DNA of 60,863 nucleotides, taken from the NCBI GenBank assembly GCA_964415885.1, contig CAYQCE010000019.1, forward strand, positions 1 through 60,863, read 5' to 3'. The notes under the pieces were generated by a model. That model had not been told where the DNA came from. It saw only the letters and a program-made list of their open reading frames with translations, and searched no databases. Both the position numbers and the translations under genes were made by a program. Origin of the DNA: CAYQCE01 sp964415885 (GTDB lineage: Bacteria > Zixibacteria > MSB-5A5 > JAABVY01 > JAHJOQ01). Shown piece by piece: positions 7,873 to 17,565 of this stretch (its first letter is position 1; each line of letters starts with the position of its first letter).

Positions 7873-8910
7873 ATGGGAATCAGAATAGCTGTTGACACAA
7901 TGGGCGGGGACTTAGGCCCTCGCATTATAGTAATTGGAGCACTGCAATTTCTCCAGATGGAGGAGTTTGCGGATTCCGAGGTAGTCTTCGTGGGGCCGGA
8001 GGATGCGCTCCGCGAGATACTGGCCGATCTCGGCAACCCGAATGGCAGGGTAACTGTCAGCCATGCTCCAGACGTTATCACAATGGATGATCCTCCAACG
8101 GATGGGGTCCGCCGCAAGGAATCATCGCTTGTTGTCGCGCATCGTCTAATGAAGGACGGTGCGGTTGACGCGATGCTATCGACCGGTAACACCGGGGCCG
8201 TGATGGCCTCCGCGATATTCAATCTCGGGCGGATAGAGGGTGTGTCGCGTCCCGCAATTGCGTCGCTCTTCCCGACAACCGACACCAAGCCGTGTCTCGT
8301 GCTTGATGTTGGCGCCAATTCCGACTGCAAGCCGGGTAATTTGCTCGAGTTCGCGTATATGGGTTCGGTGTATTTCGAGCATGTGCGCGGTATCTCCGAT
8401 CCGAGAGTTGCGCTTCTGTCGATTGGCGAGGAGAAGACCAAGGGCAACGAGGTCACAATCAGCGCGCATCGAAGACTTCTTGCTTCAAACCTGAACTTCA
8501 TCGGCAATGTCGAGGGGCGAGACGTTCTCGCTGGACGCAGCGATGTTGTTGTTTGTGACGGCTTCGTCGGGAACGTGCTTCTGAAATTTGCGGAGTCGAT
8601 CCAGGGGTTTTTGTATACGAAGATTAAGCGTCAGGTCTCCACGAACATATTCTCACGGCTCGGCGCCGGCTTGATGGCTCCTTTCCTGAGGAGGATGAAG
8701 CGAACCTTCGACTATTCCCAGTATGGTGGTGCGCCTCTTCTCGGAGCAAACGGAGTTACCATAATCTGCCACGGATCATCGAATGAAGTGGCTGTCATGA
8801 ATGGCATCAAGATGGCCAGAGATATGGTTATCAACCGAGTAAATGACCATATCAACGAGCAGCTCACCACCCGATACCCATCAACGAAAATCAAGGGCCC
8901 CGGTAAGTGA
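7873..8910 (+). CDS. plsX: Phosphate acyltransferase PlsX
   Basis: This 345-residue peripheral membrane enzyme makes acyl-phosphate from acyl-ACP for PlsY-dependent phospholipid synthesis. The N-terminus IAVDTMGGDLGPRIIVIGAL and the internal MLSTGNTGAVMA and LDVGANSDCKP segments are characteristic. The C-terminal GGAPLLGANGVTIICHGSS completes the family pattern. It lies between rpmF and fabD. The usual fabH neighbour is missing: 126 bases without a gene follow and then fabD begins. Confidence 0.97.
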   Translation: MGIRIAVDTMGGDLGPRIIVIGALQFLQMEEFADSEVVFVGPEDALREILADLGNPNGRVTVSHAPDVITMDDPPTDGVRRKESSLVVAHRLMKDGAVDAMLSTGNTGAVMASAIFNLGRIEGVSRPAIASLFPTTDTKPCLVLDVGANSDCKPGNLLEFAYMGSVYFEHVRGISDPRVALLSIGEEKTKGNEVTISAHRRLLASNLNFIGNVEGRDVLAGRSDVVVCDGFVGNVLLKFAESIQGFLYTKIKRQVSTNIFSRLGAGLMAPFLRRMKRTFDYSQYGGAPLLGANGVTIICHGSSNEVAVMNGIKMARDMVINRVNDHINEQLTTRYPSTKIKGPGK

Positions 8911-9036
8911 CGAGGGTACGTCTGAATCGATGTATGAGACTAATGCACTGCCGGTTGTGCCAGTTCACAAAATTGGAATTGACAAAGAAGTTACGAGATA
9001 TTACACATAGGTCACTAATTTAGACTATTGGATGTT

Positions 9037-9975
9037 ATGAGCAAGATCGCATACATATTCCCGGGTCAGGCGTCACAGTTCGTTGGTATGGCCAAGGATC
9101 TGTACGACACTTCAGATGATATCAAATCACTTTTCAAGAATGCGGCGAGCATTCTCGATTTCGATCTGGCTGGAATCTGCTTCAACGGACCGCTCGACAA
9201 GCTGACAAAGACGGAACACACTCAGCCCGCGGTGCTCGTGCATTCGCTGGCTGTTCTTACAATGATGGGTGATGATGCTTCGAAGCCGGATTTCTGCGCG
9301 GGGCATTCACTCGGTGAGTACTCCGCTCTTGCCTGCGCGGGTGCGTTGTCATTCGAGGATGCTATTGCTGCGGTGCGTGACCGGAGTCGACTGATGAAGG
9401 AAGCTTGCGACTCGACTGACGGTACGATGACCGCCGCTATTGGTGGCGATGAAGCGGCTGCGGACGAGATTGCAGAGGCCGCCAGGGATCACGGAATTCT
9501 TCAGCCGGCGAATTTCAATTCTCCGGGACAGATCGCGCTGTCGGGCGAGAACGAAGCAGTCAGGTTTGCGCAGGAGAATTACAAGGAATTTGGTTTCAAG
9601 AGAATGCTGCCGCTGAAGGTCGGCGGTGCATTTCACTCACCGCTAATGAAGCGTGCCGAAGACGGTATGCCGGGAGCTCTCGAGAAGATAGATTTCAGGA
9701 ATGCCGGGATTCCCGTCGTAGCTAATGTCACAGCGAAGCCGGTAACCGATTCGGGAGATATTAAGGACCTGCTCGTGAGACAGATTACTTCTCCTGTGAG
9801 GTGGATGCAGTCGGTCCAGGAGATGTATGATCAGGGCGTCCGTACTTTCGTTGAGATAGGTCCGGGGAAGGTGCTTACCGGTCTGGTGAAGAAGACGGTC
9901 AAGGACGTTGAAGTGATAAACGTCGGAACCGTCGATGAAATCGAGGAGTACCTCCAGTCAGTTAGAGTAGGCTAA
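9037..9975 (+). CDS. fabD: Malonyl-CoA:ACP transacylase
   Basis: This protein of about 312 residues transfers malonyl from CoA to ACP for fatty-acid elongation. The IFPGQASQFVGM N-terminus and the nucleophile elbow GHSLGEYSALA are present, as is the histidine-containing GGAFHSPLM segment. I choose ATG 9037 because family homology begins right after it; an in-frame TTG at 9028 would add only three residues. A TTGACA at 8979-8984 lies upstream, but no well-spaced -10 box is seen. The stop overlaps the fabG start as TAATG. Confidence 0.96.
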   Translation: MSKIAYIFPGQASQFVGMAKDLYDTSDDIKSLFKNAASILDFDLAGICFNGPLDKLTKTEHTQPAVLVHSLAVLTMMGDDASKPDFCAGHSLGEYSALACAGALSFEDAIAAVRDRSRLMKEACDSTDGTMTAAIGGDEAAADEIAEAARDHGILQPANFNSPGQIALSGENEAVRFAQENYKEFGFKRMLPLKVGGAFHSPLMKRAEDGMPGALEKIDFRNAGIPVVANVTAKPVTDSGDIKDLLVRQITSPVRWMQSVQEMYDQGVRTFVEIGPGKVLTGLVKKTVKDVEVINVGTVDEIEEYLQSVRVG

Positions 9976-10712
9976 TGCTTGAAGACAAGATTTGTTTGAT
10001 AACCGGGTCCGCCCGTGGAATAGGCTGTTCGATAGCGGAGAAGTTCGCAGAGAACGGCGCTAAGATTGTACTATCCGATGTTTTAGATGAGCAGGTGAAG
10101 GAGTCGGCTGAGAAGCTGTCATCCTCCGGCGCCGAGGTGCTCGCGCTTTCGGCGGATGTGTCCGATTCCGGACAGGTAGATCGGATGATAGCCGAGACTG
10201 TTGAGAAGATGGGTCGTCTCGATGTTGTGGTCAACAACGCCGGCGTTACCCGCGATACTCTGATGATTCGGATGTCCGAGGACGACTGGGATTTCGTGCT
10301 AAGGGTCAATCTCAAGGGCGCGTTTCTGGTGAGTCAGGCGGCGGCAAAAGTTATGATGAAACAGCGGTCGGGCAAGATCATTAACATATCATCTGTGGTG
10401 GGGCTGATGGGTAACGTGGGGCAGACCAACTATTCGTCCTCAAAGGCCGGGCTGATCGGGCTGACGAAGTCGAGTGCAAGGGAGCTCGCAGCGCGGGGAA
10501 TCTGCGTGAACGCGATCGCGCCCGGATATGTTGAAACGGAAATGACGGAGAAGCTGTCTGATGCGGCCAGGTCGGCGTTTCTGGAGAATATCCCGCTCAA
10601 GCGCGGGGGAAAGCCTCTGGATATTGCAAACGCCGCGTTGTTTCTGGCATCGCCTCTTGCAGACTATATTACCGGTCACGTTCTGAGCGTGAACGGTGGA
10701 TTGTATATGTAG
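9975..10712 (+). CDS. fabG: 3-oxoacyl-ACP reductase
   Basis: This 245-residue short-chain dehydrogenase reduces 3-oxoacyl-ACP with NADPH. The cofactor motif TGSARGIG lies near the N-terminus, NNAG at about 90, the catalytic serine in NISSVVG, and the tyrosine and lysine in NYSSSKAG. The C-terminal SVNGGLYM is typical of FabG. It is translationally coupled to fabD and sits in the complete order fabD-fabG-acpP-fabF. Confidence 0.97.
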   Translation: MLEDKICLITGSARGIGCSIAEKFAENGAKIVLSDVLDEQVKESAEKLSSSGAEVLALSADVSDSGQVDRMIAETVEKMGRLDVVVNNAGVTRDTLMIRMSEDDWDFVLRVNLKGAFLVSQAAAKVMMKQRSGKIINISSVVGLMGNVGQTNYSSSKAGLIGLTKSSARELAARGICVNAIAPGYVETEMTEKLSDAARSAFLENIPLKRGGKPLDIANAALFLASPLADYITGHVLSVNGGLYM

Positions 10713-10751
10713 GGAAACAAAAGGTTCTTCACGGATTCAGGAGGTTATACA

Positions 10752-10988
10752 ATGTCGGTTCATGACAAGGTGAAAGAGATTATTGTCGAGCAGCTCGGTG
10801 TCGATCCGGATCAGGTTTCTCCGGAAGCGTCGTTTGTGGATGATCTGGGAGCCGATTCTCTGGATACTGTTGAGCTCGTGATGGCTCTCGAGGAGGAATT
10901 TGGAATCGAGATCCCGGACGAAGACGCCGAGAAGATCGCAACGGTCGGGTCGGCAATCAATTACATAGAGCAACACGCTGGTGAGTAG
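10752..10988 (+). CDS. acpP: Acyl carrier protein
   Basis: This 78-residue acidic helical carrier has the phosphopantetheine attachment serine in GADSLDTVELVMALEEEF. The following helix (EIPDEDAEKIATV) is canonical. AGGAGG lies 8 to 13 bases upstream of the ATG. It ends six bases before the fabF start codon. Confidence 0.98.
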   Translation: MSVHDKVKEIIVEQLGVDPDQVSPEASFVDDLGADSLDTVELVMALEEEFGIEIPDEDAEKIATVGSAINYIEQHAGE

Positions 10989-10994
10989 GGGATT

Positions 10995-12233
10995 ATGGCT
11001 GGCAGACGCTGTGTGATAACCGGGCTCGGAGTTCTAACGCCAAATGCCAATACGGTGGACAGCTTCTGGGAAAACTGCCTCAACGGTGTTTCGGGTATTG
11101 GAAGGACAACACACTTCGATCCTGTAAACGTAACATCCAGGATCGCCGGTGAAGTACATGATTTCAAGGCGGAGGATCATTTCGACAAGAAGGTGATTCG
11201 CCGCAGTGACAATGTGCAGTTGTACGCGCTCTTCGCGGCAGATCAGGCCGTGGCAGACTCCGGGATAAATTTCGATGCGGTAGATAGAGAGCGATTCGGA
11301 TGCATAATCGGGTCCGGCATCGGAGGGCTCAGGACTCTCGAACAGCAACATAAGATATTGCTCGACAGGGGTCCCGCTAAAGTATCTCCGTTTTTTATTC
11401 CGATGATGATAAGCGATATGTGCGCCGGCGCGGTTGCGCTGAAGTATGGCCTCAAGGGGCCGAACTACGCGACTGTCTCGGCCTGCGCGTCATCGACACA
11501 CGCGATCGCGGATGCTTTCCGCATGATCCGTTGGGGAGACGCGGATTTGATGGTCTCCGGCGGTTCGGAAGCCTCGATAACCGAGCTTGCGGTTGGGGGG
11601 TTCTGTTCCGCGCGAGCGCTGTCGACTCGAAACGACGAGCCCGAGCGTGCATCCCGTCCCTTTGATAAAGAGCGTGACGGTTTCATCATAGCCGAAGGTG
11701 CCGGGATAGTCGTGCTCGAGGAGTATGAGCATGCACGCAAACGGGGTGCGGATATCTATGCTGAGATCATTGGCTGCGGTTATTCGTGTGACGCGCATCA
11801 CATAACCGCCCCGGATCCCAATGGCGAAGGGGCTGCGCGGGCGATGAAATCCGCGATGAAGGATGCATCGGTTTCGCCGGATCAGGTTGAGTACATTAAT
11901 TCTCACGGCACATCTACTGACTTGGGAGACATTGCTGAAGTCAAGGCCATCAAGAGCGTTTTCGGCGAGCATACCAGAAAGATCGCTGTGAATTCGACAA
12001 AATCCATGATCGGTCATTTGCTTGGAGCCGCCGGCGCTTCGGAAGCGGCGATTGTGGCGCTCTCCCTCAAGCACCAGAGAGTACACCCAACGATAAACCT
12101 GGAGAATCCGGAAGAAGGATGCGATCTGGATTTCGTTGCCGACGGTGCGAGGGAAATGAAGGTAACACATTCGCTGTCGAACTCTTTCGGGTTCGGAGGC
12201 CACAACGTGTCAATTCTCCTGAAGTCAGTTTAG
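10995..12233 (+). CDS. fabF: 3-oxoacyl-ACP synthase II
   Basis: This 412-residue condensing enzyme has the active-site cysteine in SACASSTHA, the first histidine in NSHGTSTDLGD and the second in KSMIGHLLGAAGA. The N-terminal VITGLGVLTPNA and the C-terminal NSFGFGGHN segments are standard. It extends malonyl-ACP chains. It follows acpP and precedes rnc, a grouping common in bacteria. Confidence 0.98.
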   Translation: MAGRRCVITGLGVLTPNANTVDSFWENCLNGVSGIGRTTHFDPVNVTSRIAGEVHDFKAEDHFDKKVIRRSDNVQLYALFAADQAVADSGINFDAVDRERFGCIIGSGIGGLRTLEQQHKILLDRGPAKVSPFFIPMMISDMCAGAVALKYGLKGPNYATVSACASSTHAIADAFRMIRWGDADLMVSGGSEASITELAVGGFCSARALSTRNDEPERASRPFDKERDGFIIAEGAGIVVLEEYEHARKRGADIYAEIIGCGYSCDAHHITAPDPNGEGAARAMKSAMKDASVSPDQVEYINSHGTSTDLGDIAEVKAIKSVFGEHTRKIAVNSTKSMIGHLLGAAGASEAAIVALSLKHQRVHPTINLENPEEGCDLDFVADGAREMKVTHSLSNSFGFGGHNVSILLKSV

Positions 12234-12266
12234 CCGTTGGTTGGGGTTTGAAAGCTGGCTTGACAG

Positions 12267-13061
12267 ATGCCGCTTGTAAATCTGAAGAGGTTTAGTGCCG
12301 CGTTGCGGAGGCTGCTTCACAGGAGAAGAGGCTTTCGGGATATACAGGATGTCATATCCTATCACTTCCGGGACCCGTCGCTCTTGTCGGAAGCCCTTAC
12401 GCACAGGTCATACGCCAAGTCGTCGGGTGATGACGACGGTCCGACGTTCGAGAGACTGGAGTTTCTCGGTGACTCGATCCTCGGCATGATAGTCGCGGAA
12501 GACCTTTATAAGATGTTCCCGAACAACCCCGAAGGGAAGCTGACCAAGCTGAAGGCAGCACTCGTTAACGAGCAGACCTTGTCGACAATAGCGAGAGAGA
12601 TGGGCCTCGGAGATCATATCATGCTCTCTGCGGAGGAAGCCGCGGCCGGGGGGAGAGACAGACCGTCGATTACCTCCGACTGTTTTGAGGCCGTGATCGC
12701 CGCGATTTATCTGGATGGCGGGCTCGAACCGGCGAGGAACTTCGTTGGCGAATTCATTATGTCTCGAATCGAGGATGTGCAGGCGGATGCGTCGATACGC
12801 AACTTCAAGGGCGAACTTCTCGAATTGACCCAGGGACAGGGCGCCGGCGTTCCCCGGTACGAGGTTGTCGACGAGCGTGGTCCCGATCACGACAAGATTT
12901 TCACTGTCACTGTACACGGTTTCGGGAAGAAGCTCGGAGTCGGCAAGGGGCACTCCAAGAAGGAAGCCGAGCAGAACGCCGCCCACGAGGCGCTCAGGAA
13001 GACACGGCGCATGGCAAGGAACAACAATCATCACAGAATACATGGCGGGGAGGAGAAATGA
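12267..13061 (+). CDS. rnc: Ribonuclease III
   Basis: This 264-residue double-stranded RNA endonuclease has the signature ERLEFLGDSILG near residues 60-70 and the second metal-ligand region DCFEAVIAAIYLDGG. A double-stranded RNA-binding domain occupies the C-terminus (RYEVVDERGPDHDKIFTV to the KKEAEQNAA helix). It matures rRNA and structured mRNAs. About 30 basic residues precede the catalytic domain. The last codons overlap the etfB start as ATGA. Confidence 0.97.
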   Translation: MPLVNLKRFSAALRRLLHRRRGFRDIQDVISYHFRDPSLLSEALTHRSYAKSSGDDDGPTFERLEFLGDSILGMIVAEDLYKMFPNNPEGKLTKLKAALVNEQTLSTIAREMGLGDHIMLSAEEAAAGGRDRPSITSDCFEAVIAAIYLDGGLEPARNFVGEFIMSRIEDVQADASIRNFKGELLELTQGQGAGVPRYEVVDERGPDHDKIFTVTVHGFGKKLGVGKGHSKKEAEQNAAHEALRKTRRMARNNNHHRIHGGEEK

Positions 13062-13843
13062 ACATTATAGTCTGCGTTAAGCAGGTTCCGGAAATCGCTC
13101 TTGTGAAAGTAAACGACGACAAGGGGGAAGTCGAGTATCCTCAGGGACCGGGGACAATCAATCCATTCGATTCTTATGCGCTCGAGGAGGCGCTCAAGAT
13201 AAAGGAAAACTCCGGCGGAAAAATCACCGCAGTTACCGTAGGCGGCAAGTCGAGCGAAGTGGCGCTTAAAGAGGCGCTCGCCCTGGGTGTCGACGAGGCC
13301 ATATGCCTCGATGATCCCGCGTTCGAAGGCTCCGATGATCAGGCTGTCGGTGCGATACTTGCAAAGGGGATCGAGAAGATCGGTGAGTACGACCTGGTGC
13401 TGTTCGGAAAGCAGGCAATCGACAACGACAACGCAATGGTCGGCGGAGCGGTTGCCGGAAATCTGAATGTCCCTCAGGCGATGTTCGTCCGGAAGATAGA
13501 GTCGATTGACGGCGGCAAGGCGGTTGTTCAGCGCCAGACGGAAACCGGCTATGACACCTGTGAGATCGAACTGCCCGCCGTAGTGAGCGTGGTAAAGGAA
13601 ATCAATGAGCCCCGCCTGCCCTCGCTCAAGGGCAAGATGAAAGCCAAGAAGGCAGCTATACCGCACTGGTCGGCCTCTGATATCGGGATCGAAACGTCAG
13701 GTACCGGGAAGTCCTCTCCGAGCAGGACAACCGAGGCCAAGACTCCGCCGCCGAGACCGGAAGGCGAGATGATCGAAGGCGAGACTCCCGAAGAAGTCGC
13801 CGAAAGGCTCTTCAAGAAGCTCCGTGAAGATCAGGTGATATAG
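13058..13843 (+). CDS. etfB: Electron transfer flavoprotein beta subunit
   Basis: This 261-residue beta subunit of an AMP/FAD-binding electron transfer flavoprotein passes electrons from acyl-CoA or other dehydrogenases towards quinone. The opening (NIIVCVKQVPE), the INPFDSYALEEAL segment and the nucleotide-binding region GKQAIDNDNAMVGG are typical. It is attached to the end of the fatty-acid operon by an ATGA overlap with rnc, whereas the alpha subunit is encoded about 40 kb away at 54498. A strong terminator follows. Confidence 0.95.
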   Translation: MNIIVCVKQVPEIALVKVNDDKGEVEYPQGPGTINPFDSYALEEALKIKENSGGKITAVTVGGKSSEVALKEALALGVDEAICLDDPAFEGSDDQAVGAILAKGIEKIGEYDLVLFGKQAIDNDNAMVGGAVAGNLNVPQAMFVRKIESIDGGKAVVQRQTETGYDTCEIELPAVVSVVKEINEPRLPSLKGKMKAKKAAIPHWSASDIGIETSGTGKSSPSRTTEAKTPPPRPEGEMIEGETPEEVAERLFKKLREDQVI

Positions 13844-13869
13844 GTCCTCGGCATAGATGATTTTTAGAA

Positions 13870-13899
13870 GCGGGACTCGCAGTTGAGTCCCGCTTTTTC
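13870..13899 (+). terminator. Rho-independent terminator after etfB
   Basis: A perfect 9-bp stem (GCGGGACTC at 13870-13878 with GAGTCCCGC at 13885-13893) and a 6-base loop are followed directly by TTTTT. It closes the long yceD-etfB operon. Confidence 0.93.
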
Positions 13900-14080
13900 G
13901 TGGTGCGCAGTCACTCTCATATTTGAGATCGCACATTCTGCGACGCGTGCAGAAGTGTAAGAATTTCCGGTTTGCGGGGTATGCGGGAACTGTCACGCCC
14001 TCACAAGCGTTATCAGCAGCAGTAGTTACAGAGAGCCCGCAGGAGTTGCGTGGGCTTTATCTGTCTGCACCAAAAAGAAC
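13900..14080 (+). other. Intergenic region between etfB terminator and the lipoprotein/activator operon
   Basis: No gene is seen. An imperfect hairpin joins AGCCC at 14034-14038 with GGGCT at 14052-14056, followed by TTAT, which might be a weak extra terminator. Together with the flanking terminator and promoter it makes up the 342-base gap. Confidence 0.4.
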
Positions 14081-14109
14081 TTGACAAAATCTGCGAAATT
14101 AGGTATATG
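14081..14109 (+). promoter_or_regulatory. Strong sigma-70-type promoter
   Basis: A perfect TTGACA (14081-14086) and TATATG (14104-14109) are separated by 17 bases. Transcription would start near 14116 and give a leader of about 70 bases before the small lipoprotein gene at 14186. It drives the sigma-54 activator operon. Confidence 0.75.
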
Positions 14110-14185
14110 GATGACAGGGGCAGTGTATCTAATCGAAACAACAATAAAGGCGTAAGTCGGTTTTACATAATTGGAGGCAGACGGG

Positions 14186-14536
14186 ATGAAGTCTTTACAG
14201 AGGCTTTTAGGACTCTTTCTCTTGAGTCTGTTCTTGGCTGCATGTTGGCTCTCAACGCTTCCGGGTGCTGAGGATCCGTGGGATGAAAACAAAGCGGTTC
14301 GGAGCGATTCGGGAACGGTTCTCGGAGATAACGGGATAATCGGTGATGACGGCCCATCGATAGTGATCATAACAGACGGGCCCGGCATACTGAAACTGAT
14401 ACCGTTCAGAATTGTCATACTTCCGGGATTTAGTGGAACAGGAGCCAAGGGTTGCGTGTCGCAGCACGCACCTGCAGTCAGGGTAGACCAGCCGTCACAG
14501 TCACGGGACGGTGAAGTTCATAAAACTGAGAGATGA
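14186..14536 (+). CDS. Small putative lipoprotein preceding a sigma-54 activator
   Basis: This 116-residue protein of unknown function has an N-terminal lipoprotein signal (LFLLSLFLAAC, cleavage before the Cys). The rest is short and rich in Asp, Gly and Ile/Val (IVIITDGPGILKLIPF), with no domain I recognise. ATG 14186 is preferred over the upstream TTG because GGAGG lies 8 bases ahead of it. The stop overlaps the ATG of the activator gene, so the two are co-translated. It could be an envelope partner or signal source for the activator, which is inference only. Confidence 0.6.
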   Translation: MKSLQRLLGLFLLSLFLAACWLSTLPGAEDPWDENKAVRSDSGTVLGDNGIIGDDGPSIVIITDGPGILKLIPFRIVILPGFSGTGAKGCVSQHAPAVRVDQPSQSRDGEVHKTER

Positions 14537-17493
14537 GTGCAAACCTAAGTAAAACTGAATACATCGCCCAAGGAAATCTCGACCGTATCGAGCTTCTAAT
14601 CTCCAAGGGAAGCATCGGAGAAGCCGGAGACGAGCTTCGCCGACTCAGGGAGAAGTGTAAGATTGTCAGGGGCTCGATTGACGATGCAACTATTCAGTAT
14701 CTGTCGTCCAAGGTAGCACATGAAAACGCCGACTACAGGACCGCCCTCGATCTCGCACACAGATCCTTCGAAATCCTCCGCGATTCCACCGAAAATCGAA
14801 GACTCGGCAAGGTGCTTTTGCATCTCGCCAACATTCACTCGTCACTCGGAGACATGGATTCCACAGAGAGCTTCGCTCGCGACGCGTTAGCGACGTTCCG
14901 CAGGATTCGTGACCGCGCGGGGATTTTCGATTGCTACAACAAGCTCGCCTGGGTGCTTTACGTTCGAGGTGATTATGTCAAGTCCGCAAAGTATCTGAAA
15001 GAGGCGATCGAGTCTTTCAAGAAGCATGCCGGTGAGAATCAGAAGGCCGCCATCTCTCTCACGAGATACAAGTCGAATCTGGCTCGTATCTACATCCGTT
15101 CGGGAGAGTGGGACGAGGCCGCCGATCTTCTCAAATCCTGTATAGACAGGAACCGGCTCTACAACATGAAGGACTCGATAATCCTGAATCTCCTCTCTCT
15201 CGGTTATCTGTCGACGCTTCGTCGAAGCCAGCGACAGGCGTGGTACTGCCTCGAGGAGGCGAGACAGGCTCTCGAACAGGAGAACAAGTATCACAGGTCC
15301 GCGATAATCTACAAAGAGTATCTCGGGCTGTACTACATGGAATTCGGTGAGTACGATAAGGCCACGAAGACGTTCGATGCCGGAATCAGGGCCGCTTCGG
15401 AGATCGCTCCGGAATCCGCTCTTATGTCACAGCTCTTGCGCTACCGCGCGGAGCTGTTGTTGCATTTGGGCGATTTCGATGGGGCTGCGGAGAATGCAGA
15501 GCGGTCACTTGAGATCGCGAGTGCTGTCGGTGAGAAACTGGAGATAGCTAACTCGCACAGGATCCTGGGTGTGGCGCGCCACAGACGAGGCGAGGGTGAT
15601 AAGGGCGCGGAGAATTTCCGCAAGGCTGAGGAGATACTCTCGCAGTTATCGAACAAGTTCGATAAGGCGCTCGCATTGGTTGATTTTGCGCGTGAGAATT
15701 TCATTCAGAACTCGGAATATGAGTATCGTCAGGCGCAGGCGCATCTCGTGACAGCGCGATTTACTTTCGAGGAACTCGAAGATCGATATCATGAGGCTGA
15801 GAGCTGGGCTGTTGAGGCTGATCTGCATGCCCGTTTCGGGAAAAATGATCTTGCGCTCAAGTCGATCGAGGAGGCCGAGGAGCTATTCGGTGCTCTCGGT
15901 GAGACGAACCGCACGAAGGCCGTCCGCTCGATGAGAATGCATCTTGAGAACAGGTTAGTGGAGCGCGCGCTTTCGCCCGAGAATGAATTCCTGCTGTTTA
16001 AGAATTATCTGAATGAAAGTGAATACCGCAATGTACGTGGCGGCTCGCTTGTTGAGAATCTGGAGGTTCTTGTCAAGCGAACCGATTCCGATCACGCTTT
16101 TCTGTGCCTCTTCAACGGTACGGACGGTGGCGCCAATTTGCTCGCTACTGTCAAGTATGACGATGACCGGATTCGTGAGGCGTGCCGCAACATAAACGTG
16201 AAAGATATTCAGTCGCTCGATGGCAGGCCGATGATGGTTACTTCTTCCGAGGCTGCCCGGAACAACGGCCTCGGTGGTTTTCTATCGAAATTTCCTGATG
16301 CAACGAGCATCATTCTGATGCCGCTTCAGATTTCCGATCAGAAGCTCGGCGTGCTGATGCTGCAGAAGGATGTTGCTGGACTCGGGGGACGTTTCTTTGG
16401 TCAGAGAGATATAGATTTCGCGGTAGCATTCTCGGACGTCATAGCATTCAAGGCGATCGAGGCCGAGCAGACCGAACTCGCGGAGGATAACCTTCGCTTA
16501 AGACGGCAGCTCGAGGAGAGTTGTGTTTTCCCGAATGTTATTACGCGCAACGAGGATATGCTCCACATGCTCGACCGTGTGATGCAGGTCAAGGATTCGC
16601 CGATCTCCATACTGATCGAGGGTGAGACCGGTTCCGGCAAGGACTTGATTGCGAAGACTATTCATTACAACTCGGTTCGTGCGAAAAAGCGATTCATCTC
16701 TGTCAACTGCGCGGCATTGCCTGAGACTCTTCTCGAATCCGAGCTTTTCGGTTATAAGCGCGGAGCGTTCACCGGCGCAGATAGAGACAAGGCGGGGCTG
16801 TTTGAGGAGGCTGACGGTGGCACGTTCTTCCTCGATGAGATCGGTGAGATGCCGCTCTCGATTCAGGCCAAGCTGCTGCGGGTTCTCGAGGATCAGGAGG
16901 TAGTGCGTCTCGGCGAGACCAAGGGTCGACGCGTCGATGTCCGCGTGCTCTCTGCGACTAATCGCGACCTCAAGGAAGCGATGGAGAGCAAGTCGTTCCG
17001 TCAGGATCTCTACTATCGTCTCTCCGCCCTGACACTACACATTCCGCCTCTGCGCGATCGCAAGGATGATATCCCGCTCCTGATTGAGCATTTCCACGAA
17101 CGCGAACCGCGCAAGGTTAGCCTGTCGACCGAAGTATTCAGCAGGCTGGTCGAATATGACTGGCCGGGGAATGTGCGCGAACTCGAGAACGAGATCAAGA
17201 AGCTCGCACTCCTGTGTGACGAATCCGGAGTTGTTGACATTGGGTTGCTCTCAAGTAAGTTCCTCAAGGATAGCGGCAACGCGGGATCGCCGGATATCTC
17301 CAGTCTCGATCTATCCAACCAGGAGTTCTCGCTCTACGGTTTCCTGGAGGAGTATGAGCGCAAGTTTATCCTGAAGGCGCTTCAGGAGAATCGGTGGATC
17401 AAGAAGCACGCTGCATCATCGCTTCAGATCCCCGAGTCGACGCTTCGCCTCAAGATGAAGCAGTACGGCATCTTCAAGCCGAAGGCACAATAA
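14533..17493 (+). CDS. TPR-GAF sigma-54-dependent transcriptional activator (bacterial enhancer-binding protein)
   Basis: This is a 986-residue regulator. Residues 1 to about 480 are repeated helical pairs of TPR type, 490-650 resemble a GAF domain, and 670-905 form the AAA+ domain with Walker A GETGSGK (697-703), the sigma-54-contacting GAFTGA loop (744-749) and Walker B FFLDEIGEM (Asp768-Glu769). A Fis-type helix-turn-helix ends the protein (KKHAASSLQIPESTLRLKM). There is no receiver domain, so control is probably through TPR/GAF ligands or partners, not phosphorylation. Three -24/-12 promoters in this window are candidate targets. Confidence 0.93.
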   Translation: MSANLSKTEYIAQGNLDRIELLISKGSIGEAGDELRRLREKCKIVRGSIDDATIQYLSSKVAHENADYRTALDLAHRSFEILRDSTENRRLGKVLLHLANIHSSLGDMDSTESFARDALATFRRIRDRAGIFDCYNKLAWVLYVRGDYVKSAKYLKEAIESFKKHAGENQKAAISLTRYKSNLARIYIRSGEWDEAADLLKSCIDRNRLYNMKDSIILNLLSLGYLSTLRRSQRQAWYCLEEARQALEQENKYHRSAIIYKEYLGLYYMEFGEYDKATKTFDAGIRAASEIAPESALMSQLLRYRAELLLHLGDFDGAAENAERSLEIASAVGEKLEIANSHRILGVARHRRGEGDKGAENFRKAEEILSQLSNKFDKALALVDFARENFIQNSEYEYRQAQAHLVTARFTFEELEDRYHEAESWAVEADLHARFGKNDLALKSIEEAEELFGALGETNRTKAVRSMRMHLENRLVERALSPENEFLLFKNYLNESEYRNVRGGSLVENLEVLVKRTDSDHAFLCLFNGTDGGANLLATVKYDDDRIREACRNINVKDIQSLDGRPMMVTSSEAARNNGLGGFLSKFPDATSIILMPLQISDQKLGVLMLQKDVAGLGGRFFGQRDIDFAVAFSDVIAFKAIEAEQTELAEDNLRLRRQLEESCVFPNVITRNEDMLHMLDRVMQVKDSPISILIEGETGSGKDLIAKTIHYNSVRAKKRFISVNCAALPETLLESELFGYKRGAFTGADRDKAGLFEEADGGTFFLDEIGEMPLSIQAKLLRVLEDQEVVRLGETKGRRVDVRVLSATNRDLKEAMESKSFRQDLYYRLSALTLHIPPLRDRKDDIPLLIEHFHEREPRKVSLSTEVFSRLVEYDWPGNVRELENEIKKLALLCDESGVVDIGLLSSKFLKDSGNAGSPDISSLDLSNQEFSLYGFLEEYERKFILKALQENRWIKKHAASSLQIPESTLRLKMKQYGIFKPKAQ

Positions 17494-17565
17494 TCTCGCC
17501 ATTGTTGTTGATTTTCACAGCAGTTGAATTGTACCGTCTGCAATAACCACTTATCTGGAGCACGT

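Noticed and set aside
8979..9006. Promoter before fabD (TTGACA at 8979)
   Set aside because: No good -10 box at 16 to 18 bases; the candidates TATTAC and TTACAC are off-spaced or weak. It may still be active, but I do not list it.
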